64,000 bases of DNA from Scylla paramamosain (lineage: Eukaryota; Arthropoda; Malacostraca; Decapoda; Portunidae): contig NC_087190.1 of assembly GCF_035594125.1 (NCBI RefSeq), positions 10,190,104 through 10,254,103 on the forward strand, read 5' to 3'. Under the pieces are notes generated by a model, which worked only from the letters and a program-made list of their open reading frames with translations, did no database searches and was not told the origin of the DNA. The translations under genes were made by a program, and so were the position numbers. Positions 58,884-64,000 of the stretch are shown here, in pieces (the first letter of the stretch is position 1; every line of letters begins with the position of its first letter).

Positions 58884-58962
58884 ATGTGGCGTGGGAGAGG
58901 CGGAGGTGGAGGAAGAGGAGGTGGATTCCGAGGTGGTCGTGGTGGTGGTGGTGGAGGAGGAG
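58884..58962 (+). CDS. Gar1: GAR1 (H/ACA snoRNP subunit), first coding exon with RGG tract
   Basis: ATG 58884 opens MWRGRGGGGGRGGGFRGGRG followed by six Gly codons, then one base before donor GTGAGT (58963). An acceptor-like CCCCGGCAG sits two bases upstream of the ATG, so a non-coding 5' exon is likely. GAR1 proteins begin with such Gly/Arg-rich repeats. The protein binds the pseudouridine synthase dyskerin/Cbf5 in the nucleolus and in Cajal bodies and helps load and release rRNA and snRNA targets. The split Gly codon joins in phase to 60485. An RGG start alone would be ambiguous; the next exon decides the call. Confidence 0.8.
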
Positions 58963-59089
58963 GTGAGTTCTTGACATGAATGGTTTCTTTTTTTCTTATC
59001 TTTTTATGTTTTTTTTTTTTTTTTAATTAATTCCTTAATTTTATATTTTTTTTATTATTCTTTTGCTGCTTCACTTTTCTGTCTCTGTT

Positions 59090-59880
59090 CTTGATTGTTT
59101 TTTCCACATTTTTGTCTCAGTTTAATCTTACTTTTTTGTCATTATTTTCCATTGTTTTCCCATCTTTTCTGTCTTTCTCAACTTGTTATTTTTTTGTCAC
59201 TATTCCTCACTTTTCCATGTTTTCTCTTCCTTTAAACTGGATTTCTTTTTTCTGTCAGTATCCCATCCTGTCTTTTCTTTTCCTTTAGACATGTTTTTTT
59301 TTTGTCTTTGTTCCTTGGTGTTTTGCATCTTCTCTTTTACATTTAACTTCATCACTTTTGTTGGTGCTCTTCATTTTTTTTTTTTAATATTTCCTCTCTC
59401 TCAACTTAATATCACTTTTTTGTCATTGTTCTTCACTATATTTCAGTTTTTTCTCTTTTACCTTAATCTTACTTTTCTGTTATTGTCCTTTATTATTTTT
59501 CATCTTGCCTCTTTGTTTCTTTTCACTTATTCCTAGATTTCTGTCACTGTCTCTCACAGTCTTTGATGTTGTTCCTTTTGTCTTAATAATAACTTTTGTC
59601 ACTGTCTTCATGGTTTCTCATCTTTTCTCTTTTGTCCTTCAGAACACTGCTTTCCATCTTTTCTCCTGTTGTCTTAATTTAATCTCATAATCTTAATCTT
59701 ACTTTTTATGTTATTATCCTTCACTGTTTTCCATCTTGTCTTTTTTTTTCTAAACTTAATATTACTTTTCTCTCACTTTTCCTGTCAGTTATCAACCTGG
59801 TTCTGTCTTTTTCTTCTTAGTGTTAAAAATACAAAATTTCATGATTTTCTATTCTTTTCTCATTTTTTATTCTTCCTTTT
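59090..59880. repeat. Pyrimidine-rich degenerate tandem repeat in GAR1 intron
   Basis: Units of roughly 60-75 bp carry the recurrent blocks CTTACTTTTTTGTCATT, TTCACT-TTTT and CATCTTTTCTCTTT. About ten to eleven diverged units lie on the + strand. T-rich overall; no coding. Confidence 0.65.
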
Positions 59881-60267
59881 GTTTCCATGATGTAATGGCT
59901 GTTTTTAGATATTACAGTATTTTTAACTGAATGTTCTCTTAGACCTTTTCTTACTTTTCTACTCACTGCATTATCAGTTTCAATTGTCTTTTCTGTCTGT
60001 TTATTAACATCTCATTCCTTCTCTTCAGAACTGACCAAAAAGGGATGGTTATGACAAAAGAGTTCTCTATTTCTCTCCTTGTTTGTTTTAATCCTCGCAT
60101 TACTCTCCTCTCTTTCTCTCACACACTCCACATTCTATCTTTCACTTAATCCTGTCCTTGCATGGTACAATCATCTTTTCTCCTTTCATATCTTTCTCTC
60201 ACACACTGCACAATTCTGTCCTCCCATTTTGCCCTATTTTGATGATTTACAGAAATGTTTATATTCA

Positions 60268-60480
60268 TGTGGTTTCCCTGTGTATTTTGCCCCTTCTTTA
60301 TGTCACAGCTAACTTTTTTGTTTGGTTTTCTTCTGTATTTTTCCCTCCTTTGTGTCACAGGTAACTTTTCTGTGGTTTTCCTGTGTATTTTCCCCTTTTC
60401 TGTATCACAGCTAACTTTCTTTTGTGTTTTTTCTGTGCATTTTTTCCTTCCTGTGCATCACTTCTAACTTTTCCCTTACT
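60268..60480 (+). repeat. Tandem repeat directly before a GAR1 splice acceptor
   Basis: Nearly four units of about 56-60 bp have the form GTCACAGCTAACTTTTCTGT, GGTTTTCCTGTGTATTTTCC. The last unit merges into the pyrimidine tract of the acceptor at 60484. Confidence 0.8.
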
Positions 60481-60484
60481 GCAG

Positions 60485-60537
60485 GTTTCCGTGGTAATTG
60501 GGGTGGCAACAGGTTCGACCAGGGACCCCCAGATGAG
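60485..60537 (+). CDS. Gar1: GAR1, second coding exon
   Basis: A 53-nt exon lies between CTGCAG and GTGAGT. Joined to the preceding base it reads GFRGNWGGNRFDQGPPDE. FDQGPP(D/E) is the signature passing from the N-terminal RGG tract into the conserved GAR1 core, which continues in relatives with a V-rich strand and an HPC motif. It ends in phase 0. The following core exon was not found in the remaining 3.4 kb, which is repeats and a LINE, so the gene probably continues beyond the window. Confidence 0.85.
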
Positions 60538-60834
60538 GTGAGTGTATGTGGAGTTCAGTTTGGTATACTCACCAAAGACTGTATTCTGAAACTTCTGCAT
60601 CACACCTCCACTACTTTCAAGAGGTTGTAGTTGAAGTGACACTAGTTTTTAAGGGTGTTTTTACTGCTCTAGTGACAGATCAACAAGATTTGTACATAAT
60701 TAACAGAAGAAACACTCTTCAGAACCAGACTAATCATCTCTGTGGCCTTTGGAAATTGTTGTGGTGAGAGAGTGAAGCATTTCAGAATTTGGGCTCTAGC
60801 TGTGTTTATCTTGTTAAGTCGTCTCTGTGTCTGT

Positions 60835-62400
60835 ATGTGTCCAGTTTTCAGAGCCATGCATTCTTATCTCTACTTGTCTGTCAGTCCGGTTTTCAGTCAT
60901 GCAGTCCCATCTCTATTTGTTTATAGTTTCCAGTCATCCAATTCTGTTTGTATATTTTTGTTCAGTTTTCACAGTCATGCAGTCTCTGTGTCTCTGTGTC
61001 TCTATAAGTATTTTCATTAGTGGTCCACCACAGCATACACAATTTGAGTTTTTACTGAAAACGAATCACAACCCCGCTGCCAAATGACAGGCACCACCGC
61101 CCTTGGAAAAAACTGTCGTGTACATCACTCATCTGACTCTAGGTGGTAATTCTGTAAGATACAGGAAGAAGTGTTAATAGACGCTTCCATTACATAAGGT
61201 TCTTGGTCCATTTTCTAGGGAAGAGTTGATATTCAGAGCAGCAGCAGACAGAGCAGAGGAGAGGCATGTGAGGTGTGCGATGGTGGCCTGTGGTTGTGTT
61301 TAGAGTTTGCATGTATGAATTTTGAGCCAACTACAATTTTCTCCTTGTTTTAGGTTGATGTCAACTATAATATTGCAAAAAATATATGTTCCCTCATCCA
61401 CACATGATTTTGTTAAGAGATAATGCAAGAAACACATGAAAACACAAAAAAAGAATTAAAGCTACAGCCACAAAATAGTGTTGGACAATGCTGCTTATCG
61501 GTCAGAAGATGCGAAATATCATCCGAAAATGGAGCATCTTCCCTTCTTTCCCTTGCTTTATGTCACTTTCAGGTTCTTTTGATGTGAAATGACAATAAAA
61601 GAAATATTTCTTCATACAACAACTCTCTCAGTCTTCACAGAGCATTATATTCTGTATTCTTCAAAATACATTCCTATGAGAACTTAAATGCTGTTGTGTT
61701 GTGGTTACTACTGACTGATTGGTTGTTTGCATTTTTGGCCTGGAAAAGAAAATGCTCTTCTAGGCACGTGTGCTTCCATATGCTTTGCAAGCAGTATTTG
61801 ACCTGTTGGTGACACTACTGAAAATGCCTTATTTGTTCTGTTTTCAGTCATACATTCCTATTTGTTTGTATTTGTTTAGTTTTCAGTCATGCATTTCTAT
61901 TTCTCTTTATATTCATTTGGTTTTTCATGGTCATGCAGTCCCTGTCTCTCTAGTTGTCCAGTTTTGACAGTCATACAGTCTGTCTATTTGTCCAGTTTTC
62001 AGTCATGCATTCCTATTTCTCTTTATATTCATTTGGTTTTTCTTGGTCATACAGTCCCTGTCACTCTAGTTGTCCAGTTTTGACAGTCATACAGTCTGTC
62101 TATTTGTCCAGTTTTCAGTCATGCATTCCTATTTCTGTTTATATTTGTTCTGTTCTTCAGTCATGTAATATATGAGTCTATTAGTTCGGTTTCCAGTCAT
62201 ATATTCTCTGTGTGTCTATGTCTCCATTTTTTCAGTTTTCAGTCATATATTTCTGTTTGTTTTGTTTAGTTCTCAATCATGCATTCCTATTTCTATCTCT
62301 GTTTCAGTTTTCACAGTCATGCAGTCCTACCTTCCTATCTATTTGTTCAGTTTTCACAGTCATGTAATCCTGCCTCCCTATCTCTACTTGTTCAGTTTTG
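60835..62400 (+). repeat. Degenerate minisatellite in the second GAR1 intron
   Basis: The core CAGTTTTCAGTCATGCATTC recurs many times with spacing of about 35-60 bp. A larger 116-bp period is clear between 61961 and 62180 (GTTTTGACAGTCATACAGTC blocks at 61961 and 62077). The array is interrupted by the TIR transposon at 61004-61832, since the core occurs on both sides. Confidence 0.75.
61004..61832 (+). mobile_element. Non-autonomous TIR DNA transposon, copy 2 (829 bp)
   Basis: The ends are ATAAGTATTTTCATTAGTG at the left and, inverted, ATAAGGCATTTTCAGTAGTG at the right. The interior matches the reverse complement of 27404-29359 minus its piggyBac-like insert. Shared blocks are GATGACAGGCACC-CC-CCCTTGG-type, GCTTCCATATGC and ACAAAATA-GTG. 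No coding. It is inserted in the GAR1 intron minisatellite. Confidence 0.8.
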
Positions 62401-62639
62401 TCTTTCTTTTGATGGACACTCCTTGGCTCTGTCACCTCTTTTACTTTATTTCAAGTACGTACCCATATTCTCATGACAGAAGCTGTACTTATTGTATATA
62501 ATTGAAACATCTCCATTTCTCATCTATTTCTTGTGTCCACTTGAATATCCAGCTTCTCATTGTCTCTGTAATAATAGATTTTTTCCTGAACTCTGTCACC
62601 TTTCCTTCTAGTCTGTTCCTGGTGTCTATACTAGCTTGG

Positions 62640-62900
62640 GAGTTGTACTTTGTTTTATATCATTGAAACATTTCTCTGCTTTTTCTTGTGTCCCTTTGAA
62701 TATCCAACTTCTCTTTGCTCCTTTTGTAATAGATTTTTCTGGTCTATGTTGTCCTGTCCATTCACTAATTTGTGTGCTGTAATTAGGTTGTTTTCTCTTT
62801 GTCCATCTAGTGTTGGTGTTTCGTTTTCTTCTAATCTTTCCTCATTATTTAGGTTTTCCACCTCTAATACCATCTTAGTTACTATTCTGTGTTATTTCCA
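62640..62900 (-). pseudogene. LINE family K fragment
   Basis: The - strand frame 62873-62655 reads NNEERLEENETPTLDGQREN, NLITAHKLVNGQDNIDQKN, matching the K1 C-terminal region (YEERLEEIGLPTLQERRERG, LITMFKLVNGMEKIDRDDL). A second, shorter repeat of its end lies at 62500-62580. Truncated. Confidence 0.75.
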
Positions 62901-62903
62901 TTT

Positions 62904-63010
62904 TTATTTATTTATTTATTTATTTATTTATTTGTTTATATTTATATTTTTATTTATTTAATTTAATTTAATTTAATTTAATTGTGTGTAATAATAATAA
63001 TAATAATAAA
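62904..63010. repeat. (TTTA)n, (ATTTA)n and (AAT)n arrays
   Basis: TTTA units lie at 62905-62936, ATTTA units at about 62961-62985 and AAT units at about 62988-63009. The AAT run is probably the 3' tail of the adjacent LINE on the - strand. Confidence 0.85.
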
Positions 63011-64000
63011 CGGTTTATTATTTAGGCAGTTGACAAACTGAAAATGTACATAGGGGATGGGGAAAAACTTAACATTAATCCTAAAGGTAAGTCTAATCTA
63101 GGAGGGAAATACTATTGATTGATGGCTCGCACCATGGTGGGAATCGCACTGAGTCTGTACCGGTCCGTGTGCGGCGCCTTCAGGGGTGTTATTTTGTTGT
63201 GGTGTCTGGTGGCATGGACCGGGCAAGGCGCGTCGGGCGGCAGCATGTTTCTGAGACGTGGATGATGCAGTAGTCCCTTCCCAAACTTCTCCAGAGCCTC
63301 TCGGTGCCTGGTGGATATTCTGGACAGACTCAGGGTGGTCAGGGCTTCTTCATAGGTGGTGTATGCAGGGCCAAGGATGACCCTGCACGCCCTTTTCTGC
63401 ACACTCTCTAGCTGTAGCTGTTGAGTGTGTGTGAGGGAGGAGGACCACGCTGGGGAGGCGTACATGAGTTTGGGGAGGATGAAGGTAAGGTACACCCCCC
63501 TTAACTCATCTGTCGGCGTCCCCAGCGACCTGAGTCTGCGCAGCATGTACAGCCTGTAGGTAGCTGATCTCACGGTGCTGGCGACATGCTGCTTCCAGGT
63601 CAGCTGGTCGTCCACCGTGACTCCGAGAAGCTTGGCACATTGGACCACCTGGAGGGGGTGAGGGCCCACTGTGAGCCGGGGAGGGGGCACTGGTACAGAG
63701 GAGATACAGAAATGCATCACCACAGTTTTGCTGTGGTTGATAGTCATCCTGCTCTCCTCCGTCCACGTCTGCAGTCGCTCCAGAATTGCTTGCAGTGGCG
63801 AGTAGTCCTGGTTCTTGGTGGAAACTGGGACGCCCACGGTGCAGTCGTCCACATACTTCCAGCAATGGGGGGTGTCAGTGAGGGTGTCGTTGATGAGGAG
63901 GAGGAAGCATAGAGGACCCATCTTGGTCCCCTGGGGGACTCCACATATCAGCTGTTGGAAATTAGAGACAGAGCCCTGATAGTGAACGGCCTGATGTCTC
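63011..64000 (-). pseudogene. LINE with YVDD reverse transcriptase, 3' part, cut by window edge
   Basis: The - strand frame is open from the window edge (64000) to TGA/TAA at 63112. It reads CGVPQGTKMGPLCFLLLIND, WKYVDDCTVGVPV (the catalytic YADD box as YVDD) and KLLGVTVDDQLTWKQHV, then PKLMYASPAWSSSLT, ESVQKRACRVILG and a short C-terminus ending in AINQ. The 3' UTR (63111-63011) contains TTTTCAGTTTGTCAAC and AATAATAAACC, then an (ATT)n tail. No lesion is seen in the visible part, so the copy is young. GC content is distinctly higher than in neighbouring DNA. The clade is not certain; the 5' part is outside the window, so intactness cannot be judged. Confidence 0.8.

Noticed and set aside
63013..63086. 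Exon-like block with TTTAG acceptor and GTAAGT donor, considered as a GAR1 core exon
   Set aside because: The reading AVDKLKMYIGDGEKLNINPK does not fit the GAR1 core, and the block coincides with the 3' UTR of the adjacent - strand LINE.

Overview
The window looks like nuclear DNA of an arthropod, most likely a decapod crustacean. It has spliceosomal exons with GT-AG borders, interstitial TTAGG-type repeats (the arthropod telomere unit), very long di- and trinucleotide microsatellites, and a dense mix of LINEs, a Ty3/gypsy element and DNA transposons. The species assignment is inference. No bacterial operons, CRISPR array, rRNA or tRNA gene was seen.

Two host genes can be supported, both on the + strand. 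The first is the 3' end of an extended-synaptotagmin (E-Syt) gene. Its exons at 38828-38966, 40458-40550, 42219-42426 and 43499-43621 (stop at 43619-43621) join in phase and encode an acidic linker followed by the last C2 domain. A further exon-like block at 29895-30012 lies upstream but does not join in phase to the next known exon. The second gene is the 5' end of GAR1, the H/ACA snoRNP subunit. Its RGG-rich first coding exon is at 58884-58962 and the next at 60485-60537; the rest lies outside the window or was not found.

Almost everything else is mobile DNA or simple repeats. 1.8-7.9 kb: a decayed LINE with a PHD plus SGNH-esterase ORF1, followed directly by a truncated copy of itself. 7.9-8.1 kb: a PIF/Harbinger scrap. 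10.7-11.3 kb: a CR1-like 3' end. 11.4-15.4 kb: a degenerate gypsy element on the - strand. 16-21 kb: AT-rich satellites, foldback elements and a Tnp2/EnSpm-like transposase relic (-). 21.2-27.1 kb: two copies of a jockey-like LINE, called family J here, one inserted inside the other. 27.4-29.4 kb: a TIR transposon split by a piggyBac-like element with TTAA duplications. 30.3-33.5 and 35.2-38.5 kb: two near full-length J copies head to head. 41-43 kb: a pogo-like MITE, GA arrays and CR1 pieces in E-Syt introns. 43.9-48.0 kb: a nearly intact CR1/L2-like LINE, called family K here. 49-52 kb: two more J pieces in opposite orientation. 52.7-53.9 kb: a FLYWCH plus MULE transposase relic running into a 200-bp TA array. 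55-57 kb: a foldback and a J deletion derivative. 57.2-57.4 kb: a telomere-like array. 58.9-62.4 kb: GAR1 introns made of degenerate minisatellites, one of them split by a second copy of the TIR transposon. 63-64 kb: a YVDD-type LINE running off the right edge.

Family J is present at least a dozen times in 64 kb, in both orientations and at several ages, so it is the dominant shaper of this locus. I found no clear new multi-gene system. The most informative structures are the nested insertions with an internal empty-site control, the foldback/telomere-like family, and the large inverted J pair beside the E-Syt exons.
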